DNA of 64,000 nucleotides from Saccharothrix sp. HUAS TT1 (GCF_040744945.1 NZ_CP160453.1:8432001-8496000), one strand, 5' to 3'. Numbered from the stretch's first letter, positions 25,911-33,805 are shown. Notes: generated by a model from the sequence alone, not told the origin. A program made the numbers and translations.

Positions 25911-26594
25911 CTAGTGCTGCTGGTCGGTCAGCACGACCAGGAACGCGCGGGCGAAGTTCGCCGACTCGCCGCGCGGCCAGTCGAGGGCGCGCAGCGCTTC
26001 CGTGACGTCCGGCCGCACGACGCCGTTGACCCGCGCCTCGACCACCTCGGAGCCGGCGCTGCCGCCGAAGATGAGCTTCACGCCGTTGACCGGCTGGTCG
26101 AGGTGGGCGGGCAGGGTGTCGCGCAGCGCGGGCGCCAGCGGGTGGTCGGCCGTCCAGTCGCGCATCGCCACGGGGTCGAGGCCCCACGACTGGATCGGGC
26201 CGTGGATCACGTGGTGGCCGGGCAGTCCCACCGGGTCGTCGCCGGAGATGTGGTCGGCGAGCTCGCCGCGTTGGGCGAGCAGTTCCAGCAGCGCGGGCGC
26301 GGTGGTCGACAGCCACGTCCTCGCCGCCTGCTCGGCGACCTCGGCCGGCGTCCCGCCGAAGCCGACGGCGCAGTCCCACAGCACCGGTGCCCCGGGCGCC
26401 TCCGGGTTGAAGGCGAAGCCGACGTCGACGTGACCGGCCGGCTGCTCGCCGCCGTGCAGGTCCTCGACCAGGACCACCGGCGAGCCCTCGGTGCGGACCA
26501 CCCCGCCGTCCACCGACCAGGCGCCCGCGATGTCGGACAGCCCGGTGGCGAGCGCGGTCAGCAGGCGGTTGCGGTCGATCGCGACGTCGAGCAC
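25911..26594 (-). CDS. Conserved protein, DUF6348-like
   Basis: This 227-residue cytoplasmic protein has a central segment VLWDCAVGFGGTPAEVAEQAARTW that recalls the DUF6348 family, whose function is unknown; the assignment is from memory of family features and tentative. No signal peptide, helices or catalytic motif are evident. It lies 30 bp downstream of the mazF-like gene on the same strand, so it may be read from the toxin-antitoxin promoter. Confidence 0.55.
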   Translation of the reverse strand: MLDVAIDRNRLLTALATGLSDIAGAWSVDGGVVRTEGSPVVLVEDLHGGEQPAGHVDVGFAFNPEAPGAPVLWDCAVGFGGTPAEVAEQAARTWLSTTAPALLELLAQRGELADHISGDDPVGLPGHHVIHGPIQSWGLDPVAMRDWTADHPLAPALRDTLPAHLDQPVNGVKLIFGGSAGSEVVEARVNGVVRPDVTEALRALDWPRGESANFARAFLVVLTDQQH

Positions 26595-26623
26595 GCGTCG
26601 ACCCTAACGGTGCGACGGCGTGC

Positions 26624-26980
26624 TCAGAGCGCGAGGTGCACGCGAAGGGCCTCGTCGAGCTGCTTGAGCACGGCGGGCGGCAGGCCGCCGATCCGGGCGC
26701 GGAGCCTGGCCGCGGCGACCGTGCGCACCTGCTCGGCCTGCGCCTTGGAGTCCGCGCCGAGCCCGCAGTCCTTGGCGGTCAGCAGCACCTGGAACGGGTA
26801 CACCCGCGCGGTGTTGGAGGTGATCGGCACGACCGTCACCACACCCCGGCCGCCCCGGCCGGCGACCCGGTTCGCCGCGTCGTTGCTCACGACCACGGCC
26901 GGGCGGACCTTGTTCGCCTCGGCGCCCCGCACCGGCTCCAGGTCCACCCAGTAGATGTCACCTCGGCGCATCGGAGACAC
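26624..26980 (-). CDS. mazF: MazF/PemK-type endoribonuclease toxin
   Basis: This 118-residue toxin (115 if started at MRRGDIYWVD) has the PemK fold: RGDIYWVDLEP at the N-terminus, KVRPAVVVSNDAAN with the catalytic Arg, and VVPITSN. It cleaves single-stranded RNA at short sequences. It overlaps the antitoxin gene by 23 bp (14 bp from the later start), giving the usual antitoxin-first coupled order. A Gly/Arg-rich loop (VAGRGGRGV) follows the catalytic strand. Confidence 0.9.
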   Translation of the reverse strand: MSPMRRGDIYWVDLEPVRGAEANKVRPAVVVSNDAANRVAGRGGRGVVTVVPITSNTARVYPFQVLLTAKDCGLGADSKAQAEQVRTVAAARLRARIGGLPPAVLKQLDEALRVHLAL

Positions 26981-27188
26981 CGTCCGGCGCGGTCACGTCC
27001 CACATCTCGGCGTCTCCTCCGGTCTCCCACTCCTCCCACGCGCTCGCGTAGGCGTTCTCCAGCCCCGCCTCGCGCAGCAACGCGATCGCCTGGTGGATCA
27101 CCGACGACCGTGATGCGCTGTGGTGTTGCCGCAGGTAGTGATCAACGAACTCTACGTCCTCCTCAGGGAGGCTCACACTGATTTTCAT
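26958..27188 (-). CDS. Ribbon-helix-helix antitoxin (MazE-like)
   Basis: This 76-residue antitoxin has N-terminal ribbon-helix-helix MKISVSLPEEDVEFVDHYLR and an acidic C-terminal tail (EEWETGGDAEMWD) that would bind and block the toxin. It is the first gene of the module, overlaps mazF, and presumably represses the shared promoter. Confidence 0.88.
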   Translation of the reverse strand: MKISVSLPEEDVEFVDHYLRQHHSASRSSVIHQAIALLREAGLENAYASAWEEWETGGDAEMWDVTAPDGVSDAPR

Positions 27189-27210
27189 ACCAGCGATGCT
27201 ACCTCCGGTA

Positions 27211-29064
27211 TTACCCGGTAGCCACCTCGGCCAACCCGCTGCGACGCGCCGTCTGCCACTTGAGCGGCGTCCCGTGCGCGGCCGTGACCAGCGACTGGAC
27301 CACCACGAGGTAGGTCAGCTGCCGGTACGCCAGCTGCTGGAGCGGGAACGCCCAGAGCGGTTTCAGCGACTCGCCGTCGAGCCGCAGCGCGTAGCCGGCG
27401 CTCGCCGTCTGCACGGCCAGGAAGACGCCCCAGATCACCAGCCCGAGCGGCGCGTCCGCCACGAACGCCCCGTACAGCACGTACACGTCGAGCGCGGGCG
27501 CGAGCACCGGCAGCACCACGTGGAAGACCAGCAGGTACAGCAGCCCGAACCGGCCCATCCGGCCGTCCTCGCGCAACGCGGTCCGGTGCTTCCACATCGA
27601 CTGGAACGTCCCGTACGACCACCGGTACCGCTGCTTGTACAGCCCGCGCGCGCCCGTCGGCACCTCGGTCCACGCCCGCGCCGCCGGCTCGTACACCACC
27701 CGCCACCCGGCCCGGGTGATCGCCATGGTCAGGTCGGTGTCCTCGGCCAGCGTGTCCGCGCTGATCCCGCCGACCTCCTCCACCGCCTCCCGGCGGAACG
27801 CGCCGATCGCGCCGGGGATGGTCGGGATGCACTCCAGCGCGTTGAGGATCTGCCGGTCCAGGTTCGAGCCCGCGCAGTACTCCAGGTGCTGCCAGCGGCC
27901 GAGCAGCCCGCCCCGGTTGGCGACCTTGACGTTGCCCGAGACCGCGCCGACGCCGGTGTCGCCGAGCGGGCGCACCACCTTGGAGACGGTGTCCGGCTCG
28001 AACACCGTGTCGCCGTCCACCAGCACCAGGGCGTCGTGCCGGGCCAGCGCGATGCCCGCGTTGAGGGCGGCGAACTTGCCCCGGTTCGGCTGGCTGACCA
28101 CCCGCACGCCGGGCAGCCCCAGCGCCTCGACCACCGCGGCCGTGCCGTCGGTCGAGCCGTCGTCCACCACGACCACCTCCACCTCGGCGGGGTGCTCGGA
28201 GGCCGCGATCGACCGCACGGCGGCGGCGATGTTCGCGGCCTCGTTGTAGGCGGGGACGATCACCGACACCGGCGGCGCGTGCGGCCGCACCTCGGTCTCC
28301 CGGTGCAGCCGGCGCGACGTGTGCGCCAGGCCGAGCTGCAGCACCGTCCGCAGCACGGCCAGCACGGCGACGATCGCGCAGACGACGCCCAGGACCGCGG
28401 CGAGCACGTCGCCGTGGTGCTGCGCCCACGCCTGCGCCCGGCCGGTGACCCTGGCGCCGAACCCGGCGTCGGTCATCGCGTCGGCGCGGCCGGTGGCGTC
28501 GGTCAGGGTGGTGAAGCGGCGGTCCGGCAGCGCGTCGGCCAGCAGGGCGACCACGGCGGGCGCGGTGCTGGAGACGTGCAGCCGGATGACGTGACCGGGG
28601 TCGACGGCGGCGACGACGTGGTGCGCGTCGTAGAGGTGGCGGTCGAGCGTGTCCGGCTCGGCCTCCTCCAGTCCGGTGTGGACGTTCGCCGCGTCGGCCA
28701 GGGCGTGCTGCGCGAACGCCCGGCCCAACCCGGTCGACTCGCCCGAGCGGAACCCCGAGACGCCGACCTCGTGCCCCTCGGCGACCATCCGCCGCACCAG
28801 GTCCGGGTGCTCGTTGACGTGCGCGCCGACCACGAAGAACGTCGCCCGCAGACCGCGCTCGGCCAACGCGTCCAGCACCCGCGGCGTGTAGCGCGGGTGC
28901 GGCCCGCCGTGGAACACCAGCGCCACCGCGCCGTCCACCACCGGCTCGTCCCCGGCGGCGACCAGCGCGGGTTCGTCGGCCAGGGACGTGGCGTAGGCGT
29001 GGAAGCTCAACGCGCCCATCAGCAGTCCCAGCCCCAGCACCAGCGAGATCCAGTGCGCTCTCAC
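27211..29064 (-). CDS. GT2 glycosyltransferase fused to an inactive NodB-like deacetylase
   Basis: This 617-residue membrane protein has an N-terminal helix, an outer NodB-like domain (about 45-215), a helix near 230-250, a cytoplasmic GT2 domain (about 270-500) and C-terminal helices. The synthase half is intact: VVVDDGSTDGT near residue 300, DGDT, EDTDLT and QRYRW near 477, as in processive HasA/NodC-like enzymes. The deacetylase half is not. The TFDDGP motif reads VFHGGP, and the metal-binding H-x3-H is missing from GHEVGVSGFRSG. It probably makes and exports a beta-linked sugar polymer without deacetylating it. It overlaps a small membrane-protein gene by 4 bp. Confidence 0.85.
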   Translation of the reverse strand: MRAHWISLVLGLGLLMGALSFHAYATSLADEPALVAAGDEPVVDGAVALVFHGGPHPRYTPRVLDALAERGLRATFFVVGAHVNEHPDLVRRMVAEGHEVGVSGFRSGESTGLGRAFAQHALADAANVHTGLEEAEPDTLDRHLYDAHHVVAAVDPGHVIRLHVSSTAPAVVALLADALPDRRFTTLTDATGRADAMTDAGFGARVTGRAQAWAQHHGDVLAAVLGVVCAIVAVLAVLRTVLQLGLAHTSRRLHRETEVRPHAPPVSVIVPAYNEAANIAAAVRSIAASEHPAEVEVVVVDDGSTDGTAAVVEALGLPGVRVVSQPNRGKFAALNAGIALARHDALVLVDGDTVFEPDTVSKVVRPLGDTGVGAVSGNVKVANRGGLLGRWQHLEYCAGSNLDRQILNALECIPTIPGAIGAFRREAVEEVGGISADTLAEDTDLTMAITRAGWRVVYEPAARAWTEVPTGARGLYKQRYRWSYGTFQSMWKHRTALREDGRMGRFGLLYLLVFHVVLPVLAPALDVYVLYGAFVADAPLGLVIWGVFLAVQTASAGYALRLDGESLKPLWAFPLQQLAYRQLTYLVVVQSLVTAAHGTPLKWQTARRSGLAEVATG

Positions 29065-29198
29065 CTGACGTGCTCGAAGACGGTCGTCACGATCAGCGCC
29101 GACAGGCTCAGCAACGACGTCGCCAGCGCGATGCTCACCGCCCGCATCAGCCCCCGGCGTCTCCCCGTCCGGTCGACGAAGACCTGCTCCTCCACCAC
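29061..29198 (-). CDS. Small single-pass membrane protein
   Basis: This protein of about 45 residues (GTG 29198, next GTG 29195) follows a G-rich ribosome binding site. A basic stretch (VDRTGRRRGLMR) precedes one helix to the C-terminus (AVSIALATSLLSLSALIVTT). Its stop overlaps the start of the GT2 fusion gene by 4 bp, and its beginning overlaps the end of the DUF6542-like gene. Position suggests an accessory peptide of the polysaccharide synthase; a longer reading of the same frame looks non-coding. Confidence 0.55.
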   Translation of the reverse strand: MVEEQVFVDRTGRRRGLMRAVSIALATSLLSLSALIVTTVFEHVR

Positions 29199-29551
29199 GA
29201 TCCCCCCACCCTCACCAACGCGACCGACAACCCGCACCCGACCGCCACCGCGAGGTGCGGGAACGCGCGGATCACCGGAGGCGCGACGAGAACCGTCAAC
29301 TCCCCCAACGACTTCCCCCGGACCGCGGCCACCCCGACCACGAGCCCCGCGTAGAGCAGCGGTGGCGCGGGCACGACGGTCCACAGCCCGATCGGCCGCA
29401 CCATCGCGGCGGCGAGGGTCGTGCCGAGCACCATCATGACGCCGAGCACCAAGCCGTTTTCGCCGCCGTCGACCCGGATCCCGACGCCGGTGAAGACCGC
29501 CGACACGGCGAGTGCCGCCATGCTCGGCAAGTGAGCCATGCGGTCGGCCAC
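29147..29551 (-). CDS. Membrane protein, DUF6542-like
   Basis: This 134-residue protein has four hydrophobic helices (residues 11-28, 33-49, 54-77, 92-111) and the segment TVVPAPPLLYAGLVVG, reminiscent of the actinobacterial DUF6542 membrane family of unknown function. The start is GTG 29551 (ATG 29539 is also possible). It is first in a run of three same-strand genes ending in the GT2 fusion, divergent from the LCP gene across 36 bp. Confidence 0.6.
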   Translation of the reverse strand: MADRMAHLPSMAALAVSAVFTGVGIRVDGGENGLVLGVMMVLGTTLAAAMVRPIGLWTVVPAPPLLYAGLVVGVAAVRGKSLGELTVLVAPPVIRAFPHLAVAVGCGLSVALVRVGGSWWRSRSSSTGRGDAGG

Positions 29552-29587
29552 GCCACGCCCCCCTGAACGTCTCCTAGGTTAAGTGAC

Positions 29588-30652
29588 GTGAAGGGGGCGT
29601 GGATGTTGCGCGCGATATTGCTCGGCGTGGTTCGCGGCACATGGGTGGTGCTGTCGGCGGCGGTGCTGGTGCTGGCGGGAGTGGCCTGGACCACTTACCA
29701 GGACGTGGACACGGGGGTGCGGCGGTCGCAGGCGGTGCGGGCGGACGACGTGAGGTCGACGTCCGGGGTGAACGTGCTGCTGGTCGGGTTGACCACGCGA
29801 CGGGACCTGGACGGCGGGACACCGCCCGACGACGTGCTGGCCGCGCTGCACGCCGGTGACGTGGACCGCGGCGGGTACAACGCGAACACGTTGATCCTGC
29901 TGCACGTGCCGGCGGACGGTTCGGCGGCGACGGCCCTGTCCGTGCCGCGGGACAACCACGCCACGCTGCTCGGCATACCGGGCGGGCCGCAGCACGGGAA
30001 GGTGAAGGAGGCGTACGGGCGGGCGAAGGAGGCCGAGGAGCGGCGGCTGGCGGAGCTGGCCCCGATGGACGTCGCCGAGGTCGAGTGGCGGGGGCGCGAG
30101 GCGGGTCGGCGGGCGCAGGTGGAGACGGTGCGGTCGCTGCTCGGCGTGCCGGTCGACCACCTCGTCGAGGTGAGCATGGTCGGCTTCTACCACCTGGCGG
30201 AGGCGCTGGGCGGGGTCGAGGTGTGCTTGAACAACGCCACGTCGGACACCTACTCGGGCGCCGACTTCCCGGCCGGTCGGCAGCACCTGACGGCGGCGCA
30301 GGCGCTGGCGTTCGTCCGGCAGCGGCACGGGTTGGCCAACGGCGACCTCGACCGGACGCGTCGGCAGCAGGCTTTCCTGAGCGCCGTGGCGCACCGGCTG
30401 CGCTCGCGCGGGGCGGACGCGCTGGGGCCGGTGGCGGAGGTGGCCAAGGGGAACGTCGTGCTGTCGGAGGGCTGGGACCTGCTGTCGCTGGCGCAGGGCG
30501 TGTCCGGTGTCCGGTTCCGGACGCTGCCGTTGGAGAACGACCCGTCGGTCGACGTCCAGCCCGTGCTCCGGGAGGCTGTCGCGTCGGCTCTGGGCGGTGG
30601 TGGTTCGTCGGGCGCGGGCGGTCCAACCGACCCCGTTCCGTGCGTGGACTGA
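29588..30652 (+). CDS. LytR-CpsA-Psr (LCP) family protein
   Basis: This 354-residue membrane-anchored phosphotransferase attaches lipid-linked polymers to peptidoglycan (arabinogalactan or teichoic-type chains in other bacteria). One N-terminal helix (residues 13-34) precedes the outer LCP domain. Conserved pieces are VNVLLVGLTTRRD, NTLILLHV, LSVPRDNHATL with the catalytic Arg/Asp, and ALAFVRQRHGLANGDLDRTRRQQ. It ends in a short Gly/Pro tail. It is divergent from the polysaccharide synthase operon and may act on that polymer. The GTG start at 29588 has a poor ribosome binding site. Confidence 0.88.
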   Translation: MKGAWMLRAILLGVVRGTWVVLSAAVLVLAGVAWTTYQDVDTGVRRSQAVRADDVRSTSGVNVLLVGLTTRRDLDGGTPPDDVLAALHAGDVDRGGYNANTLILLHVPADGSAATALSVPRDNHATLLGIPGGPQHGKVKEAYGRAKEAEERRLAELAPMDVAEVEWRGREAGRRAQVETVRSLLGVPVDHLVEVSMVGFYHLAEALGGVEVCLNNATSDTYSGADFPAGRQHLTAAQALAFVRQRHGLANGDLDRTRRQQAFLSAVAHRLRSRGADALGPVAEVAKGNVVLSEGWDLLSLAQGVSGVRFRTLPLENDPSVDVQPVLREAVASALGGGGSSGAGGPTDPVPCVD

Positions 30653-30735
30653 CCGTTCAGGCGGTGTCCGATGGAGGTAACGCCCTACGCCTACTGGACG
30701 ACATGCGCGACGACACCGTCTCGCCAGGAGGACTC

Positions 30736-31143
30736 GTGAGGACCCGCTTAGCCGTGCTGCTCTGCACCACCGCCCTGCTCACCGGGTGCTCGACCTCATC
30801 ACCCACCGGCGCGCCGACCACCAATCCCCCCTCCCCCACCCCGATCCCCACCACCGAGGCCCCCACCCCCCTCACGTCCCCCGCACCGCCTGCGTCCCCC
30901 GAACCTCCCGCAGCCCCCACAACGTGCACCGTCCCGAACGTCGTCGGAATGGTCCACCAAACCGCCCAGGACACCATGCAGGCCGCCGGCCTCTACCTGC
31001 TCCGCGAAGAAGACGCCACCGGCCAGGGCCGCGTCCTCGTCCTGGACCGCAACTGGACCACCACCGCCCAAAGCCCCGCCGCGGGCGAGGTCGTCGACTG
31101 CGACACGGAAATCCTGCTGAGCGCGAAGAAGATCGGCGAATGA
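30736..31143 (+). CDS. PASTA-domain lipoprotein
   Basis: This 135-residue lipoprotein starts at GTG 30736 after AGGAGGA. The signal peptide ends in the lipobox LLTGC, with Cys17 as lipidation site. A Pro/Thr-rich stalk of about 45 residues leads to one PASTA domain (VPNVVGMVHQTAQDTMQAAG onward, ending at a Cys pair). PASTA domains bind peptidoglycan stems and are usually attached to PknB-like kinases or PBPs. A free lipid-anchored copy next to an LCP gene suggests an envelope sensor or scaffold. Confidence 0.8.
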   Translation: MRTRLAVLLCTTALLTGCSTSSPTGAPTTNPPSPTPIPTTEAPTPLTSPAPPASPEPPAAPTTCTVPNVVGMVHQTAQDTMQAAGLYLLREEDATGQGRVLVLDRNWTTTAQSPAAGEVVDCDTEILLSAKKIGE

Positions 31144-31260
31144 CGACACCGACCACCGCCGCCCGCGGTTCCGGCCGACGATCACCCTGAGGCTCATGGC
31201 CAACAACCTGGACAGATGATCTACAGTGGATCTTGACCCAGACGTTTCCGCAGGTAGTCG

Positions 31261-31300
31261 AGTGGGGCGGGTGGGGTTCGAACCCACGACCTGACGGATT
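31261..31300. repeat. Left attachment site (tRNA 3' remnant)
   Basis: These 40 bp are identical to 41446-41485 and correspond to the tRNA's acceptor 3' strand, T arm and part of the anticodon stem. Beyond 31300 the match stops, so this copy is not a functional tRNA. Confidence 0.92.
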
Positions 31301-31416
31301 GTTGGCCGCCTCTCCCGCCGTCTGCCGACACCTGCCAGCACTCGTCACCACCAGCGCGCTTCGCGTCCGCGAACGACCACTGTGGATCGTGGTTCACCGT
31401 CGTCTGCCGTCGTTTT

Positions 31417-31441
31417 GTGGGGCAAAGGTGTGGCGTTGATC
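31417..31441. repeat. Integrase arm-type repeat, left copy
   Basis: This 25-bp sequence matches 41382-41406 at 22 of 25 positions, same orientation, sharing GTGGGGCAAA and TGGCGTTGATC. In the excised circle the two copies would flank the attP core on opposite sides, as arm sites do for tyrosine recombinases. Confidence 0.6.
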
Positions 31442-31519
31442 TTCTACGCAAGACCGTCGTCGTCGACGGACGAATCTAAAGACGACCAAACCGATCAATC
31501 GCATCGAACCATATTGCGG

Positions 31520-31555
31520 TCGACCAAAAACGTCCACTAGTGTACAATCGCGCGA
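31520..31555 (+). promoter_or_regulatory. Promoter of the HEPN-like gene (leaderless)
   Basis: The -35 TCGACC (31520-31525), a 17-bp spacer and -10 TACAAT (31543-31548) sit 7 bases before the ATG at 31556. No ribosome binding site is present, so the mRNA is probably leaderless. Confidence 0.65.
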
Positions 31556-32437
31556 ATGGTCAGTCCTACCGATGAAAGCAGTAACAAATTCATACAGGCT
31601 GGCGCACTGATGTGCAACCCGAGGGCTGGCGAGACAACCGACCCGTACCGGATATTCACCTCCCGCGTGCACAGCTTTTGGCATTTCATCGGAAGGATTT
31701 ACAAGGTCGCCTCCAGAATGGACGAGACCCTAGACTCGCTTAGTGAAATCTACAAGTTTGACCGAAACGACTTAATGCGATATTCCGACCGCCTCACAGA
31801 GGACAGAGGAATTATCGGCGAGCTACTCCTAACTCGCACGACCGACGCCTTCTTGACCTATGTGTCGCGCCTTCTAGGGTTGCTTTTCAGAGAAAAGCCG
31901 GAAATTCTACAGAATGTAGTTACAGTACCCCTTGCAGCCGTACTCAATGCTCCGGATAAAGATTCAATAATCGGTTACGCAGTCGATAAATACGTGCAAG
32001 ATTTGAGCTACAAGAGTCTGCGCGACCTCTACCGTGACATCAAAAACAAATGTGACTTTCAACTATTCACGGATGTCGCCGTGCTGAACACAGCCGTCGA
32101 GGCAGTCGGCCTCCGTAACGTCATCGTTCACAATAACAGCGTTGTCGATGAACGCCTGGCCCGCGACGCGGCCAAGTATGGCAATTCAATAGGCCATGTT
32201 GCTACTCAATATAACGCATTGGACATGATGTCCACCTTGATTCTTGCGGCGTTCGACATCGACACTAGAGCACGCGCCAAATGGGGACTACCCCAGGGAG
32301 TATTGAAGGTCTCCCATGAGTGTCATATTTACGAAAATGATATCGAAGCGAACGAAAGAAGGACGCGAGTCCTCGCCCATGTGCGTAAATCTCATACCGA
32401 ATCAAATGAAAACGAGACGCAAACCATAGCAGAATAA
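31556..32437 (+). CDS. HEPN-like protein, AICE cargo (putative RNase)
   Basis: This 293-residue protein is encoded by DNA of about half G+C, far below its neighbours, suggesting separate acquisition. The key motif is LRNVIVHNNSVVDERL with R187-x4-H192, the R-N-x3-H signature of HEPN RNases. The preceding helices (LLTRTTDAFLTYVSRLLGLL near 91-110, then LSYKSLRDLYRDI near 150-162) fit the two-helix pairs of this superfamily. No signal peptide or membrane helix is seen, and no nucleotidyltransferase (MNT) antitoxin gene is adjacent. HEPN proteins act in abortive infection and toxin systems, so antiphage defence or element maintenance is inferred. Family membership rests on the motif and helix pattern only. 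Confidence 0.6.
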   Translation: MVSPTDESSNKFIQAGALMCNPRAGETTDPYRIFTSRVHSFWHFIGRIYKVASRMDETLDSLSEIYKFDRNDLMRYSDRLTEDRGIIGELLLTRTTDAFLTYVSRLLGLLFREKPEILQNVVTVPLAAVLNAPDKDSIIGYAVDKYVQDLSYKSLRDLYRDIKNKCDFQLFTDVAVLNTAVEAVGLRNVIVHNNSVVDERLARDAAKYGNSIGHVATQYNALDMMSTLILAAFDIDTRARAKWGLPQGVLKVSHECHIYENDIEANERRTRVLAHVRKSHTESNENETQTIAE

Positions 32438-32511
32438 GGCCAATTCAGCATATGTGCACACAGTAACCAGTTCGATAAACACGAGCACCTTGCTTTGTGT
32501 CAACTAAGGGC

Positions 32512-32650
32512 TTCGTGTCATCCCGCCGACCTGGCTCGCCCCAACCACGCGTGTCAAGGGGGCGCTATCCGTCCGCACAGGACTGTCAGGCTGGGACTGC
32601 CCCCTTGACGCGTGTGGTTGCCCTCGTGGAGGTCGGCGGGATGACACGAA
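32512..32650. repeat. Nested inverted-repeat element B
   Basis: A 21-bp outer arm at 32512-32532 is exactly complementary to 32630-32650. An inner arm at 32542-32563 pairs with 32599-32620 with two mismatches, leaving a 35-nt loop. The whole is 139 bp. Its architecture resembles element A, but the sequence is different. Within the AICE it could be a single-strand origin, a transfer locus, or a structured RNA expressed after the HEPN-like gene. Confidence 0.65.
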
Positions 32651-32910
32651 ACCCGACCCACGCTGGTAGCCGAGCTGGCGGTGTCCTCCGGTCATCCTGC
32701 TGGCCTGCCCGTCCGGCGAGGACATGTCTTTCCCTCTACGGGGCCTGCTGGGGTCGGTCGCGTCTTCGGCCGCCGGCGGGCCAGGGTGGCGGAGCCGGGC
32801 CCCTGGCCCTTGCCGAGCGGCCTCAAGCAGAGCGGCGCGAGCGGCCCCGGCAGGGGCCGCCTTGATGAAGAAAAGAAACTCTGAACACGTCGGTGTGACC
32901 TGGCGAGGCC
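32651..32910. other. Gene-free G+C-rich stretch of the AICE
   Basis: No convincing gene lies here; short overlapping frames on both strands look non-coding. A perfect 8-bp stem (GCGGCCCC / GGGGCCGC, 4-nt loop) occupies 32841-32860. With element B and the regulatory sites it makes the 553-bp gap between the HEPN-like and GntR genes, a plausible place for the double-strand origin or the clt transfer site. Confidence 0.4.
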
Positions 32911-32928
32911 GTTGCATGCGTGCAACAC
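32911..32928. promoter_or_regulatory. Palindromic site GTTGCATGCGTGCAACAC
   Basis: A GTTGC...GCAAC palindrome lies 27 bp upstream of the TGTACA operators of the GntR gene. It recurs at 33768-33785 (16 of 18 identical) ahead of the second AICE promoter, suggesting a shared second regulator. Confidence 0.5.
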
Positions 32929-32946
32929 GGACGGGGTAACTTGGGG

Positions 32947-32967
32947 CTGTACGAGCTGTACAGAACT
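32947..32967. promoter_or_regulatory. Operators of the AICE GntR regulator (own promoter)
   Basis: CTGTACGAG (32947-32955) is followed directly by CTGTACAG (32956-32963), part of AGCTGTACAGAACT. These match the consensus GTTCTGTACAGAAC deduced from the 33.8-kb sites and lie 24-44 bp before the gtg start. Confidence 0.65.
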
Positions 32968-32990
32968 ACGTGAGGTAGCGGAGGTGGCCC

Positions 32991-33746
32991 GTGGGAGACG
33001 GTTTGGCCCGAGTGGGCTACCGCGAGATCGCTGATGAGCTACGCCAGGAGATCGACTCCGGGCAGCTCAAGCCTGGTGAGAAGGTTCCAGGCGAGAACGA
33101 CCTGATGACCAGGTACGGCGTGGAGCAGCCTACGGCGCGCCGTGCGCTGGACGTCCTCAAGAACGAGGGCCTGGTGGTCGCCAAGCGTGGTTCGGGCACC
33201 TTCGTCCGAGAGTTCCGCCCCATCCGCAGGGTCTCGCCCGACCGGCTCAAGGCCGTGGTGTGGGGCGCCGGTCGTTCGATCTGGAGCGCCGACCTTGGGC
33301 TTCGGCCACTGGATCAGGGCACGACCGTGACCACCGAACCCGCTCCCCCGATCGTCGCTCACGTGCTCGAACTTGACGAGGGCACTGCGGTCGTTGTGCG
33401 GCGACGCCGCTTCGCGGTTGAGGACAAGCCGGTACAGCTAGCCACCTCGTACTACCCGGCCCAACTCGTAGAGGGCTCGCCGATCACCCAACCGAACACG
33501 GGTGAAGGCGGCTCGTACGCGCGGCTGGCCGAGCTGGGGCACAAGCCAGTGAGGTTCCGGGAAGAACTGCGGACCCGCATGCCTCGGGAGCACGAGCGGC
33601 AAACGCTTGAACTGGCGCAGGGAACGCCTGTCATCGAGATTGTCCGCACTGCCTACACCAGCGAGAACTTGCCGGTAGAGGTGAACCTCATGGTGCTCGA
33701 CAGCTCGTCGTACGTTCTGGAGTATAAGTTCGCCGCTGACGACTAA
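32991..33746 (+). CDS. GntR/HutC family repressor (KorSA-like)
   Basis: This 251-residue regulator has an N-terminal winged helix (GYREIADELRQEIDSGQLKP, PGENDLMTRYGVEQPTARRA, GSGTFVRE) and a C-terminal UTRA ligand domain (about 95-245). In pSAM2 and related AICEs the homologue KorSA represses its own gene and the pra/rep-xis-int functions, keeping the element integrated. The GTG start at 32991 follows AGCGGAGGTGG. It is flanked on both sides by TGTACA palindromes, its likely operators. Confidence 0.88.
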   Translation: MGDGLARVGYREIADELRQEIDSGQLKPGEKVPGENDLMTRYGVEQPTARRALDVLKNEGLVVAKRGSGTFVREFRPIRRVSPDRLKAVVWGAGRSIWSADLGLRPLDQGTTVTTEPAPPIVAHVLELDEGTAVVVRRRRFAVEDKPVQLATSYYPAQLVEGSPITQPNTGEGGSYARLAELGHKPVRFREELRTRMPREHERQTLELAQGTPVIEIVRTAYTSENLPVEVNLMVLDSSSYVLEYKFAADD

Positions 33747-33767
33747 GCGGCACACCCGGCCGACAGT

Positions 33768-33785
33768 GTTGCTTGCGCGCAACAC
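33768..33785. promoter_or_regulatory. Palindromic site GTTGCTTGCGCGCAACAC
   Basis: Second copy of the GTTGC/GCAAC palindrome seen at 32911, here 20 bp upstream of the first TGTACA operator of the transfer-gene promoter. Confidence 0.5.
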
Positions 33786-33805
33786 GTGCATTCGCTTTTG
33801 CAACC

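Noticed and set aside
31261..31300. Second tRNA gene at the left AICE end
   Set aside because: Only the 3' half is present; the anticodon and 5' half are replaced by unrelated sequence.
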